Source: Chitinophagaceae bacterium
GTDB lineage: Bacteria; Bacteroidota; Bacteroidia; Chitinophagales; Chitinophagaceae
DNA length: 39,890 bases
Assembly: GCA_004299085.1 (NCBI GenBank)
Contig: SCQV01000247.1
Coordinates: 1-39,890, forward strand
Direction of reading: 5' to 3'
Both the position numbers and the translations under genes were made by a program. Positions within the stretch are counted from its first letter, which is position 1; every line of letters begins with the position of its first letter. Under the pieces are notes generated by a model. It was not told the DNA's origin and did no database searches. It saw only the letters and a program-made list of their open reading frames with translations. This document shows, in pieces, positions 8,603 to 16,314 of this stretch.

Positions 8603-9397
8603 ATGTATCCTGAAACTGCATACTTCCGCAAATGTCGCAACAAAGTGATCGCAATGATCCTTCTGTTGTTGCCAATGTGTGCCCTTGCACAAAAGAAAGG
8701 GACGGAAGATGTGGTACACCTGAAAAGCCATTTCGGTCTGACCGAAGTACATGGTACATTGATCCCGGAGAAAGACAGCAATGAAATTGCTATCCGTTCA
8801 TGGGATAAAAATGTGTGGGTTTTTTCCCGGTCTGATATTGACAGTATCAGCCGGGAAAAGCTCATTTTTCTTTCTGAACCCAACGGCTGGTATAATACTA
8901 CTTCAGCAGCCCTGTATTTTGGAGAAGATAAGGGATATCAAATTCAATCTGTGGTTGGTTATCGTTTTCATTATCGCTATTATGCAGGATTAGGAGCAGC
9001 CATTGATAACTATACTATCCGGACACTGCCTGTTTTTGCCGATTTCAGAACGGATTTTTCATTGCATAAAAATACGCCTTTCGCCTATGTAGATATCGGA
9101 CTTGCCAATCCCTGGCCTAAGAAAGATCAATATGCGGGTTATTATTATTTGGGTAAATCACCGGATAAGAAAGTGCCGGGGTGTTATCTGAATATCGGAA
9201 TCGGTCAGCGGCTCAGAAGCAGGCAAAGCCATCACAGTTGGGAATTCAGCGTAGGCTATTCTCTGGAAACGCTGAAGCTGGTTTATTTCCAAAAATCAGT
9301 AAGCCCTGATCCGGGTGCGGAAAATATTCCTACACAAACAGATACTTATCAATATACTTTTAACAGGTTGGTATTGAGAGTGGGGGTTACGTTGTGA
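8603..9397 (+). CDS. Secreted protein with barrel-like C-terminus, unrecognised
   Basis: A 264-residue protein with a signal peptide (about residues 10-30, ending MCALAQ). After a short N-terminal domain (residues 32-90) it continues with alternating aromatic/polar strands such as SVVGYRFHYRYYAGLGAAID, TPFAYVDIGLANPW and GCYLNIGIGQRLR, ending in a strand FNRLVLRVGVTL. This resembles a small outer-membrane beta-barrel. ATG 8603 is preferred to TTG 8576, which would overlap the upstream gene. I cannot name a family. It follows the LVIVD lipoprotein closely and is probably co-transcribed. Confidence 0.75.
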   Translation: MYPETAYFRKCRNKVIAMILLLLPMCALAQKKGTEDVVHLKSHFGLTEVHGTLIPEKDSNEIAIRSWDKNVWVFSRSDIDSISREKLIFLSEPNGWYNTTSAALYFGEDKGYQIQSVVGYRFHYRYYAGLGAAIDNYTIRTLPVFADFRTDFSLHKNTPFAYVDIGLANPWPKKDQYAGYYYLGKSPDKKVPGCYLNIGIGQRLRSRQSHHSWEFSVGYSLETLKLVYFQKSVSPDPGAENIPTQTDTYQYTFNRLVLRVGVTL

Positions 9398-9464
9398 CGA
9401 AGATAAATGGATTATATCTATCAGAACAATCAATCGTTGGCAACCATAAACGCCATTTATAGTC

Positions 9465-9911
9465 ATGAAAAAGATACTATTTTATGTGTTAGGGTTTGTA
9501 GTAATTGGGCTTAACTCATGTAGGAAAGATTCTCTTAATTCCCCTGTATTTCTAAGTACTGTGATTGACTTTGACCAATGTCATGTGAGTCCGGCTGATA
9601 GTTCATCAAATGGATATATAATCATAATTTAGGCGGTAAAGGGTAAAGACACCACTGTGATTGATACAGCATTGACTTATAATCTCCCCAATATCTTTGT
9701 TTTCCATCCACAGGTTTTTATGGGTCTTCAAAGCACTCATTTATTTCCATTTGAATACCGGAATAAGTATCATTTCAGATTCTCTTATATTGGCGTACCG
9801 GAGAAAGAGGCTGTCTATCCGTCTTGCGCAATGACTACCTATTATGCATGGAATTTTTACAATGTTCATCACCAAATAATCATTACGAAATTCTATGGTA
9901 CTGCAGCTTAA
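9465..9911 (+). pseudogene. Small lipoprotein interrupted by in-frame TAG
   Basis: The frame from ATG 9465 encodes a lipoprotein signal (MKKILFYVLGFVVIGLNSC, lipobox Cys at residue 19) and continues to a TAG at 9630-9632 after 55 codons. The same frame then runs on without interruption to TAA 9909-9911, giving about 148 residues in all. Codon usage and protein-like composition continue across the stop (IIII then AVKGKDTTVIDTALTY). A single C-to-T change from CAG (Gln) would create the TAG. It is most simply a recently broken lipoprotein, following the LVIVD and barrel genes. Two shorter genes or read-through are less likely alternatives. Confidence 0.7.
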
Positions 9912-9942
9912 ATAATATTGATCCTCACAAAAAAGAAGCAGA

Positions 9943-10149
9943 ATAAACGACATACAATTACATACTAAAATTTCCTCTCTACCTTCTGATTTGAAAAAAG
10001 AGGTATGAGGCTTTATCCAATTTTTGAAGTTCAAAAGGGAGGAACCTTCAAAAAGGATCATAGAGAAAAAGGTTGGATACGATAAGGATTTCTTTACAAT
10101 AAAGTCTGATTCGGTCGATTCAATAGGAGATTTCAAAGATTATCAATAA
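9943..10149 (+). pseudogene. Degenerate DUF2281-type antitoxin
   Basis: In one frame the DNA reads NDIQLHTKISSLPSDLKKEV, a TGA at 10006-10008, then GFIQFLKFKREEPSKRI and DKDFFTIKSDSVDSIGDFKD before TAA 10147. This pattern (short helix with L-P-x-x-L-K-K-E-V, F-I-x-F-L, a basic linker, and a closing D-F-K-D-Y) is that of DUF2281 VapB-like antitoxins, about 65-70 residues. The expected start codon position (9943) reads ATA, not ATG, and the internal TGA breaks the frame. No PIN-domain toxin follows; the next gene is convergent and ends at 10191. The remnant is therefore inactive unless sequencing errors explain both defects. Confidence 0.65.
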
Positions 10150-10190
10150 TAGAACTATACTACAAATATCATCTGGAATAAATAATTCCC

Positions 10191-12422
10191 CTACAACCCC
10201 TCCAACACCTCCATAAAATCTTTGCTCCATCTCTCCACATCATAATGACTAATGATTTCGTACAGCCGTTTCATCCTTAAGGTACAGTCGTTTTTATCCA
10301 TTATTAATGCCTGTAATAAGCTTTCTTTTAATCCTTTCGCATCATACGGATTCGTAAGGATAGCATAAGGCAACTCCACAGATACGCCGGCAAATTCTGA
10401 AATGATAAGTGCGCCATCAGGGGTTTCTTTTTGTCCCTGAACAGCTATATATTCTTTGGCGACCAGGTTCAATCCATCCCGCAATGGTGTTATCCAGCAT
10501 ACATCCGCCAAGGCATAATAGACAATCACTTCTTCAAATGGAATGGAACGCATAAAGAAACGAATGGGCCTCCAGTTCATGTTGGAATATTTGCCATTAA
10601 TTTTTCCCACCTCCTGCTCCAGCTCAGTCTGTATTCTTTCATAGATTTTCATTCCCTGCGCGGGTGGAGTACAAATATTAATCAGTTCCACCTTTCCATG
10701 AAATTCCGGATAATCGTGCAGGAACTGGCTGAATGCACGTAATTTCTCTAACGGTCCCTTGACATAATCCAGACGTTCCACAGAAAGGATTATCTTTTTA
10801 CCTTTTGTTTGGAACGCCATTTCTTTAATAGCCTCCTGGGTTTTTTGCCGCTTGTATATTTCTTTTATATACGAGATATTAATACCGACAGGATTAGCGC
10901 CTAATTTTACTTTGCCGGAGGCAGTTTCAATTTCAGTGCTCATCAGGTCAACGCCCAATGCGCAGCTATAAGTCAGGTAACGCCCTGCACAATTCTCCTG
11001 GGATAGAATTTTTACGGGCGTATGGCTTCGTACTACATCTACAAAATTCTCAACATAACGTGGAATATGAAAACCGATATAATTGCATTGCAGCAGGCTT
11101 CCCATGATCTCGCGCCGCCACGGTATGATATTAAAAATATCTGCGGGTGGAAAAGAAGTATGATGGAAAAAACCGATCTTAACATCCGGCCTCAACTGGC
11201 GCAGATAGGCGGGAACCATCCACAAGTTATATTCATGAATCCACACGATAGCATTCACATCGGCTTCAGCAGCGGCTTTTTCTGCAAAGAGCTTGTTGAT
11301 TTTGCAATAATGTTCCCAATGAGAGTAGTTAAACCTGGCTTTGTCAATAAAAGAAAACAAGATGGGCCAGAAAGCTTCTTTTGAAAAACTTTTATAAAAA
11401 ACATCCACATCCTTTTTAGTTAGCGAAATCCGGGAGGCAATCAGATTTGGATACTTCTCTTCATCAATATAAATATCTTTCAGAACCGGATTCTTTTTGC
11501 CCTGCGTTTCTTCCCATGCAATCCAGGCACCGGTTCGGCCGGTGTTGAAAAAGCCCAATAAGGTTGGAATAATACCATTGGGGCTTCGAGGCGGAACATG
11601 TTGCATTCTTCCGTTTATTTCAATAGTCTCATAAGGAAGACGATGATAGAGCATGACCATTTGTGTGGCACCCGAGTGAGGATATAATTCCATTTTCTCC
11701 TGTTGCGTGTACCATTTTTCAAATTCAGGAAAATGATGCAGAGATTCCAGAATACCGCCTGCACCCGGTAATCCCGCATGAAAAACCTGTGTAATATTTT
11801 TCGTCGCCTCGGTAAGAGAATCCTCCGCACCTCCTACTACCACACCCTTATAGCCCGTTTTATACATCGCCAGATCGTTGAGCGTATCTCCGGCAACCAA
11901 AATTTGATCTTCGTCCGGGCTGATCATTTTAACTAATTGCTTAAGTGTAGATCCTTTATTGACGCCACCCGGCAGAATATCCAGATAATGATTGGCTGAT
12001 TGTAAAACATCACAGTCAAATTCGGAAACGAGGTCTTTGATTTGTCCAATGTCCGTATTCTCATCAAAATAAAAGGAGCAGCGTCTTTGTTGCGGTACTT
12101 TTTGAAATTCAATCCCATTTATTTTTCTCAATTTTTTTCTGATAACTAAAGTCCCTGGCCACTTTTTCTCAATCTGGGATTGAATGGGCTGAATAGCCTC
12201 TAACGTTCTTCCATTGAGGATTGTAGCGCCTACATCACATATTATGAAATCAGGATTAGGAATAATGGAGTCGTCCAAAAGCGGTAAAACGGATTCCATC
12301 CCTCTGCCCGTCACAAATACCAGGAGAATACCCTTTTCTTCTCTGATGAGCCGGTATAATCTGAATTTATCTGCCGTTTTTCCACCCAGGAATGTGCCAT
12401 CAAGATCAGTAGCTAATAACAT
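10191..12422 (-). CDS. ggpPS: HAD phosphatase-GT20 fusion, GgpPS-type glucosylglycerol-phosphate synthase
   Basis: A 743-residue two-domain protein. Residues 1-230 are a HAD-IIB phosphatase: DLDGT (6-10) with nucleophile Asp6 and Asp8, VTGRG (38-42), and GDTLND (178-183). Residues about 255-740 are a GT20 glycosyltransferase: HRLPYE, SPNGIIPTL, WIHEYNLWMVP, FFHHTSFPP, SVERLDYVKG and WITPLRDGLNLVAKEY. Trehalose OtsA-OtsB fusions usually place GT20 first; a phosphatase-first order with WITPLRDGLNLV is typical of GgpPS, which makes glucosylglycerol from ADP-glucose and glycerol-3-phosphate. The adjacent glycerol-3-phosphate dehydrogenase-like gene overlaps its start by 17 nt, supporting translational coupling and this assignment. 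Trehalose-phosphate synthase remains the main alternative. Cytoplasmic, compatible-solute role inferred. Confidence 0.75.
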   Translation of the reverse strand: MLLATDLDGTFLGGKTADKFRLYRLIREEKGILLVFVTGRGMESVLPLLDDSIIPNPDFIICDVGATILNGRTLEAIQPIQSQIEKKWPGTLVIRKKLRKINGIEFQKVPQQRRCSFYFDENTDIGQIKDLVSEFDCDVLQSANHYLDILPGGVNKGSTLKQLVKMISPDEDQILVAGDTLNDLAMYKTGYKGVVVGGAEDSLTEATKNITQVFHAGLPGAGGILESLHHFPEFEKWYTQQEKMELYPHSGATQMVMLYHRLPYETIEINGRMQHVPPRSPNGIIPTLLGFFNTGRTGAWIAWEETQGKKNPVLKDIYIDEEKYPNLIASRISLTKKDVDVFYKSFSKEAFWPILFSFIDKARFNYSHWEHYCKINKLFAEKAAAEADVNAIVWIHEYNLWMVPAYLRQLRPDVKIGFFHHTSFPPADIFNIIPWRREIMGSLLQCNYIGFHIPRYVENFVDVVRSHTPVKILSQENCAGRYLTYSCALGVDLMSTEIETASGKVKLGANPVGINISYIKEIYKRQKTQEAIKEMAFQTKGKKIILSVERLDYVKGPLEKLRAFSQFLHDYPEFHGKVELINICTPPAQGMKIYERIQTELEQEVGKINGKYSNMNWRPIRFFMRSIPFEEVIVYYALADVCWITPLRDGLNLVAKEYIAVQGQKETPDGALIISEFAGVSVELPYAILTNPYDAKGLKESLLQALIMDKNDCTLRMKRLYEIISHYDVERWSKDFMEVLEGL

Positions 12423-13152
12423 AAGATTTTTTTTGAAAAAGCTGAGGTTCCAGTAATTTTAATTCTATATAGGGCAACATCTTATTGTATAAAATACGAT
12501 ATACCGCGGAGATAATCAGCATTTCAAAAACAATGCTTTTATCCTGATTCGTTTTCAACTTTTGCATCATCTTATGGATGCCTGCAACCGCATAATTCAA
12601 TCTGTTTGCTATGCTGCAGGCCATTCCAATGATATTCTTCAGAACGGCTGAAATTTCCACGCCTAACGGATTGTTGTTAATGATTGTTTTTATAAATCCT
12701 GAATGAAGGCCGCCAGAAGCAGTTTTTGCCAATTCAGTATTTTCGGATGCAATCTTGAGATATGTTTTACACCTCGGCGCTACCTGATTTCCGGGTGATA
12801 TATCAAGTCTTTTTCCTAAAAAAGCGGAAGAGATTGAACTATCCTCCCTAACTATTCCTTTCATAGAAACCAGCGGGTTCTTATTTCCCAGGAAGGCAGA
12901 TGGAACAGCGAATAAGACGTACTCTGCAGGCTGAATAGCTTCCTGAATGTCAGAAACAGGCGAGATATATTCTTTACTCAATTGGAGAAAACTCAGATAA
13001 TTCGGATTCCTGCCGTACCGCTGAATATGCTTTGCTGCATCGGATGAACGTAAATACCATTTTACCTGTATTTCGCTTGCGGAAAATATTCTAACTAATG
13101 CTGTTGCCCAACTGCCCCCACCGATAATAGTGAGATCGTTGAGTTTTTTCAA
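12406..13152 (-). CDS. gpsA: Shortened NAD-dependent glycerol-3-phosphate dehydrogenase-like protein
   Basis: A 248-residue relative of GpsA (usual length about 330). Kept: nucleotide-binding GGGSWATALV (11-20), AEYVLFAVPSAFL (76-88), VEISAVLKNIIGMA containing the conserved Lys172, and the closing AVYRILYNKMLPYIELKLL. Missing or eroded: the G-P-S/C-x-A-E-E-V motif after about residue 118, and some 80-90 residues of the C-terminal helical domain between LNYA (about 188) and AVYRIL (216). The frame is intact. The start is TTG 13152; no in-frame ATG lies between the upstream stop and the Rossmann motif. Expected reaction: reduction of dihydroxyacetone phosphate to glycerol-3-phosphate, the acceptor for the next gene's product. 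Activity is doubtful given the losses. Confidence 0.7.
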   Translation of the reverse strand: MKKLNDLTIIGGGSWATALVRIFSASEIQVKWYLRSSDAAKHIQRYGRNPNYLSFLQLSKEYISPVSDIQEAIQPAEYVLFAVPSAFLGNKNPLVSMKGIVREDSSISSAFLGKRLDISPGNQVAPRCKTYLKIASENTELAKTASGGLHSGFIKTIINNNPLGVEISAVLKNIIGMACSIANRLNYAVAGIHKMMQKLKTNQDKSIVFEMLIISAVYRILYNKMLPYIELKLLEPQLFQKKSYVISY

Positions 13153-13181
13153 AATATGCTTTAATAAAAGTCAAAAATTAC

Positions 13182-13199
13182 AATGAGCAAATGCTCATT
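13182..13199. promoter_or_regulatory. Perfect palindromic operator AATGAGCAAATGCTCATT
   Basis: Eight-base arms AATGAGCA and TGCTCATT around a central AA, lying just downstream of the -7 box of the gpsA-ggpPS promoter, where it would cover the transcription start. The length and symmetry are typical of TetR-family operators. No regulator gene of that family is in the window. Confidence 0.65.
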
Positions 13200-13203
13200 T
13201 ATG

Positions 13204-13234
13204 CAAATGTACTAAAAAAGAGGCAGTTCCCGAA
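13204..13234 (-). promoter_or_regulatory. Promoter of the gpsA-ggpPS operon
   Basis: On the minus strand, -7 element TACATTTG (13211 to 13204) fits TAnnTTTG exactly, with TTCG (13234 to 13231) as an imperfect -33 element at 19-nt spacing. It lies about 50 nt before the TTG start codon and directly abuts the palindrome. Confidence 0.6.
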
Positions 13235-13306
13235 ACAGATACAACGAAACAAACATAACTATTAAATCAGTTTATTAAAATCGGGTGAAGAAAAATGCAG
13301 GATTAA

Positions 13307-13708
13307 TCAATTATCTTCTAAAGTGCTGGTAAAATGGATCGGGCGGATTAATGCCTGATGCGTAGGACATTTATCGGCTATCAACATCAGCCGTTGTTTT
13401 TGTTCTTGTGTGAGATTCCCATTTAGAATTATATTCTTAGTTATATAAGTTTCCGACCGGTCACTTTTTTGCTCCAATGACAAATTAATTGTAACGGATT
13501 CCAATGGCCACAATTTTCGGTCGGCATACATTCGTAAAGTGATAGCCGTGCAGGAGCCCACTGAAGCTAATAGTAATTCAAAAGGTTCCATTCCCTCATC
13601 GCCGCCTCCCAGAGTTTCAGGCTCATCAGCAATAATAACGTGGTTTCCTGCAGAGACACGTGTATGATAATGTGCCCTGTCAATCATTACGGATACAGTC
13701 AACATCAT
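13307..13708 (-). CDS. OsmC family peroxide-stress protein
   Basis: A 133-residue OsmC/Ohr-superfamily protein. The two redox Cys are present: Cys53 in ASVGSCTAI and Cys114 in DKCPTHQAL, with Glu37-Gly-Met-Glu-Pro before the first, as in YhfA/OsmC-like members. The family reduces organic hydroperoxides via the Cys pair in the cytoplasm. Start: two adjacent ATG codons at 13708 and 13705. It lies 7 nt after a coiled-coil protein gene and is probably co-transcribed with it. Confidence 0.88.
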   Translation of the reverse strand: MMLTVSVMIDRAHYHTRVSAGNHVIIADEPETLGGGDEGMEPFELLLASVGSCTAITLRMYADRKLWPLESVTINLSLEQKSDRSETYITKNIILNGNLTQEQKQRLMLIADKCPTHQALIRPIHFTSTLEDN

Positions 13709-13715
13709 AAATGCT

Positions 13716-14099
13716 TTACGAAGATTTTTCTATAAACCGGTTGAAATCGGACTTCAATGCCATAAACAGCCTTTTAAAGGTGTGCATTCTGTCCGTCAGA
13801 TACTGCATGGTGCTTCCGCCATCCTTATTGTTTAGGGTATTGTCTCCGTCGTTGTCTTTTGCCAGCCGTTTAGAAGCCTGCTTTAAGTCGTGAAAAAGTT
13901 CGTCAGCTACTTCTTTGTGGCGGATAAACTGGTTTTGAAAATGTTCAACATGTGCCAACATCTCATGCTTTGTATTGCTTCCAATAGTCTTTTCAAGATG
14001 GTCCTTCAAGCTGGTCAAATCCTGACGAACAGAATTGACTTCATCTTTCCATCCGGCTATGGTCCGGTGGAATTCCGGAAGTGTGACTTCTTGCTCCAT
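13716..14099 (-). CDS. Hypothetical helical protein
   Basis: A 127-residue soluble protein, not assigned to a family. It is strongly alpha-helical and charged (for example RQDLTSLKDHLEKTIG and HKEVADELFHDLKQASKRLA), with His residues spaced through the helices (HRT, HEML, HVEHF, HKEV, HDL, HTF). A four-helix-bundle or coiled-coil fold is plausible; metal binding is speculative. It overlaps nothing and precedes the OsmC gene by 7 nt, which suggests a stress-related role. Confidence 0.65.
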   Translation of the reverse strand: MEQEVTLPEFHRTIAGWKDEVNSVRQDLTSLKDHLEKTIGSNTKHEMLAHVEHFQNQFIRHKEVADELFHDLKQASKRLAKDNDGDNTLNNKDGGSTMQYLTDRMHTFKRLFMALKSDFNRFIEKSS

Positions 14100-14196
14100 G
14101 GGCGAAAAAATTGAAGATTGGTTAAATGATAATTTTGACCCCTTAAATTAGAGAATATTTCTGAAATAGCCAAACATTTTAAAGTGAGTACAGATA

Positions 14197-14985
14197 TCAG
14201 GCTTCAGCGGGAGTCTTTTCCTCGGGATTTATCACGTCTGGCTCGGTGTATTCGATAATAAAGTTATTTCTGCCCTCTCCCACCATTATTTTGAGAAAGT
14301 GCTGTTGGATAAGCTCCAGGATGGCCAGAAATAAAAAAATAGCATGAATCCGGTCGTTACAATGATCAAAAATACTTTCGAAAGATAAAGTGCGCTCCTG
14401 CATGCTCAGGCCCAGCACATATTCACGGGAACCTTCTGTGGTGTAATTATATCGAAATACTACATGCTGCGGCTTGTTTTGCCGCTCTTTCATTCGCTGC
14501 AATACCTTTTCGAAGGAAGTCATCAGCTTGTATAAAGTCAGCGTTTGCACTTCTGTTCCCTCGCTAATTACTTCGCCGATTGCAGACAATTCTTCACGAA
14601 TATTTCCTCTTTTCACCAGTAACAGTCTTTCTGCCTCTTTTTCCGCCAGTTCCATGGCAGCCTGCTTGTATTTTTTATACTCAAGCAGCTTGTCCACTAA
14701 TTCCTGGCGGGGATCTATTTCATTTCCTTGCTCATCTACCTCTTTGCGCGGAAGCAGCATCTTTGCTTTAATTCGCATCAGGATGGATACGAACAGGATA
14801 AATTCACTGGCAAGCTCAATATTGAGTGATTCCATATTGTGAATATAAGCGGTGAAATCCCGTATCAGCTTGGTGATAGGAATATCATATATGTCCAATT
14901 CATCTCTTTCAATAAAAAAAAGCAACAAATCGAAAGGCCCTTCGAATTGCGGCAGCGAGATTTTATAAGTGGCAGACTCGTTCAA
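14197..14985 (-). CDS. scpA: Segregation and condensation protein A
   Basis: A 262-residue ScpA, the kleisin subunit that bridges SMC heads in chromosome condensation. The N-terminal domain has the signature LPQFEGPFDLLLFFIERDEL and MRIKAKMLLPR; the C-terminal winged helix ends FLAILELIQQHFLKI. The only usable start is TTG 14985: a stop lies three codons upstream and the first internal ATG falls after the conserved N-terminal domain. A TACATTTG box (minus strand, 15021 to 15014) is a likely -7 element. The partner scpB is not in the window. Confidence 0.92.
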   Translation of the reverse strand: MNESATYKISLPQFEGPFDLLLFFIERDELDIYDIPITKLIRDFTAYIHNMESLNIELASEFILFVSILMRIKAKMLLPRKEVDEQGNEIDPRQELVDKLLEYKKYKQAAMELAEKEAERLLLVKRGNIREELSAIGEVISEGTEVQTLTLYKLMTSFEKVLQRMKERQNKPQHVVFRYNYTTEGSREYVLGLSMQERTLSFESIFDHCNDRIHAIFLFLAILELIQQHFLKIMVGEGRNNFIIEYTEPDVINPEEKTPAEA

Positions 14986-15032
14986 TCGGATTTATTTTAA
15001 ATATTGCAAAAGACAAATGTAGGCTAAATCTA

Positions 15033-16187
15033 TCAAAACTGCCAGGCTACTCCGATTCCGATGAGTTCTTTAAACTGAAGCCTAGGCCCTCTTTTTAAAA
15101 TCATCTGTTCTCCGGTATCCGGGTCAGTTTTTATAGAGCCATCTGAATTTTTTGCATAAGTAATAAACTTCACATCGTCATCGTAAATTAGCTCAGTATC
15201 CAGTGAGGCAGTCATGAATTTATTCACCCTAAAAGTCACAAGTGAAGACCAGTAAATATCTATATTCTGGGGATTATGCAAATAATTAGAATACAAATCT
15301 AAACGAGAAGTCCAGTTTACATTTTGCAATATGTCCTTATTGAACTGAAATGAAACAAAAGGCCCCAGCTCGTAACGCATTTTTCTACCATGGCTGATTA
15401 AGGTACGTGTGCTGTCATGATAAAAATATCTGGCGCTGTCCACTCCAAAGGAGCCTAAATCCGCTAATCCCTGACTATTAACAATCACAAAACGAGAAGT
15501 AAGGGGCGACATAAATACGGAAAAATAGTCCGCCGGTTTATAATTAAAACCTAAGGAGGCCAAAACATAAGCAGGCGCTAAAAAATGGGAAACGATAGCG
15601 CTGTCATCAGGATAATTATACCCATTGGCAAACTGGCTCCGGAAACTGATCATAGCGCTGTAGAACCAACGTTTTGAAAAGCGATAGCCGTATTTTGAAT
15701 AAATATTGATCCGGTCATCGCTTTTCTGTGTGCCTAAGCCGGAAGTATTCAGGTAACCGAATGCTATGTCAATATTGTTATCCCAATTATTTCGTTTATC
15801 CGCATAGTTTGCAAACAGATTGCCTCTTGTGTCTAATGTAAGAGAAGAACGATCGCCGCCTGCAGCCCAATTCTGCCGGCTTCCCTGGCTGATAGCGGCG
15901 CTGAAAATGCCACCTGTTTTCCAGTGTAGGCTATCTTTCTCAATATCAACAGGATGGCCGAACTTGCCTTTTTTTAATTCTTTCACTATATCCGCTGCAT
16001 TGTAATCATTGATTTTTTTAATCTCTGTCATAGTACCAAAACCGGTTGGCTCAGTGTGAGGAGGAGAAACAGGCCTGATGGTATCTGCAACCTGGTTTGA
16101 ACGGGATATACTCGTATCTGACATCTGTGCGGTAACCGCATGAAAAGCAAAAGTGAATAAAAATACAATGGCTGTCAATTTATACAT
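15033..16187 (-). CDS. DUF3078 outer-membrane protein, paralogue 2
   Basis: A 384-residue exported protein starting at MYKLTAIVFLFTF (ATG 16187); the frame is open up to 16313 but that extension lies upstream of the signal peptide and promoter. Signal peptide ends about HAVTAQ. The DUF3078 core shows WKTGGIFSAAISQGSRQNWA, WDNNIDIAFGYLNTSG and alternating strands, ending in Phe (GVAWQF), the barrel C-terminal signature. Residues about 30-70 form a polar Pro/Thr-rich linker. Function is unknown for the family; an outer-membrane beta-barrel is inferred. It is a tandem paralogue of the next gene upstream but has its own promoter. Confidence 0.83.
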   Translation of the reverse strand: MYKLTAIVFLFTFAFHAVTAQMSDTSISRSNQVADTIRPVSPPHTEPTGFGTMTEIKKINDYNAADIVKELKKGKFGHPVDIEKDSLHWKTGGIFSAAISQGSRQNWAAGGDRSSLTLDTRGNLFANYADKRNNWDNNIDIAFGYLNTSGLGTQKSDDRINIYSKYGYRFSKRWFYSAMISFRSQFANGYNYPDDSAIVSHFLAPAYVLASLGFNYKPADYFSVFMSPLTSRFVIVNSQGLADLGSFGVDSARYFYHDSTRTLISHGRKMRYELGPFVSFQFNKDILQNVNWTSRLDLYSNYLHNPQNIDIYWSSLVTFRVNKFMTASLDTELIYDDDVKFITYAKNSDGSIKTDPDTGEQMILKRGPRLQFKELIGIGVAWQF

Positions 16188-16249
16188 ATCCTTGTCTCCA
16201 AATAAATTTAATAAAGGAAAATGGATCGTAATCATCCTTTTTGAGGACG

Positions 16250-16280
16250 CAAAGATAAGAAATAAAAAAAGCCATGCTAA
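16250..16280 (-). promoter_or_regulatory. Promoter of DUF3078 paralogue 2
   Basis: Minus-strand -7 element TATCTTTG (16257 to 16250) and -33 element TTAG (16280 to 16277) at exactly 19-nt spacing. It lies within the end of the gap between the two paralogues and supports the start at 16187 with a leader of about 60 nt. Confidence 0.6.
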
Positions 16281-16314
16281 AGTAAAAGCGAGCAAAGCTA
16301 TGCGGAATGGCAAA

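Noticed and set aside
9741-10136. 131-codon open frame on the minus strand
   Set aside because: Overlaps both the broken lipoprotein and the DUF2281 remnant, whose plus-strand translations are recognisable; the minus-strand product is not protein-like.
10191-12422. Annotation as an OtsA-OtsB trehalose fusion
   Set aside because: Domain order is phosphatase first and the neighbour is a glycerol-3-phosphate dehydrogenase homologue; GgpPS fits better, though trehalose synthesis is not fully excluded.
14474-14842. 122-codon plus-strand frame rich in Ser
   Set aside because: Antisense to scpA; the Ser-rich product is the usual artefact of reading a Glu/Lys-rich gene backwards.
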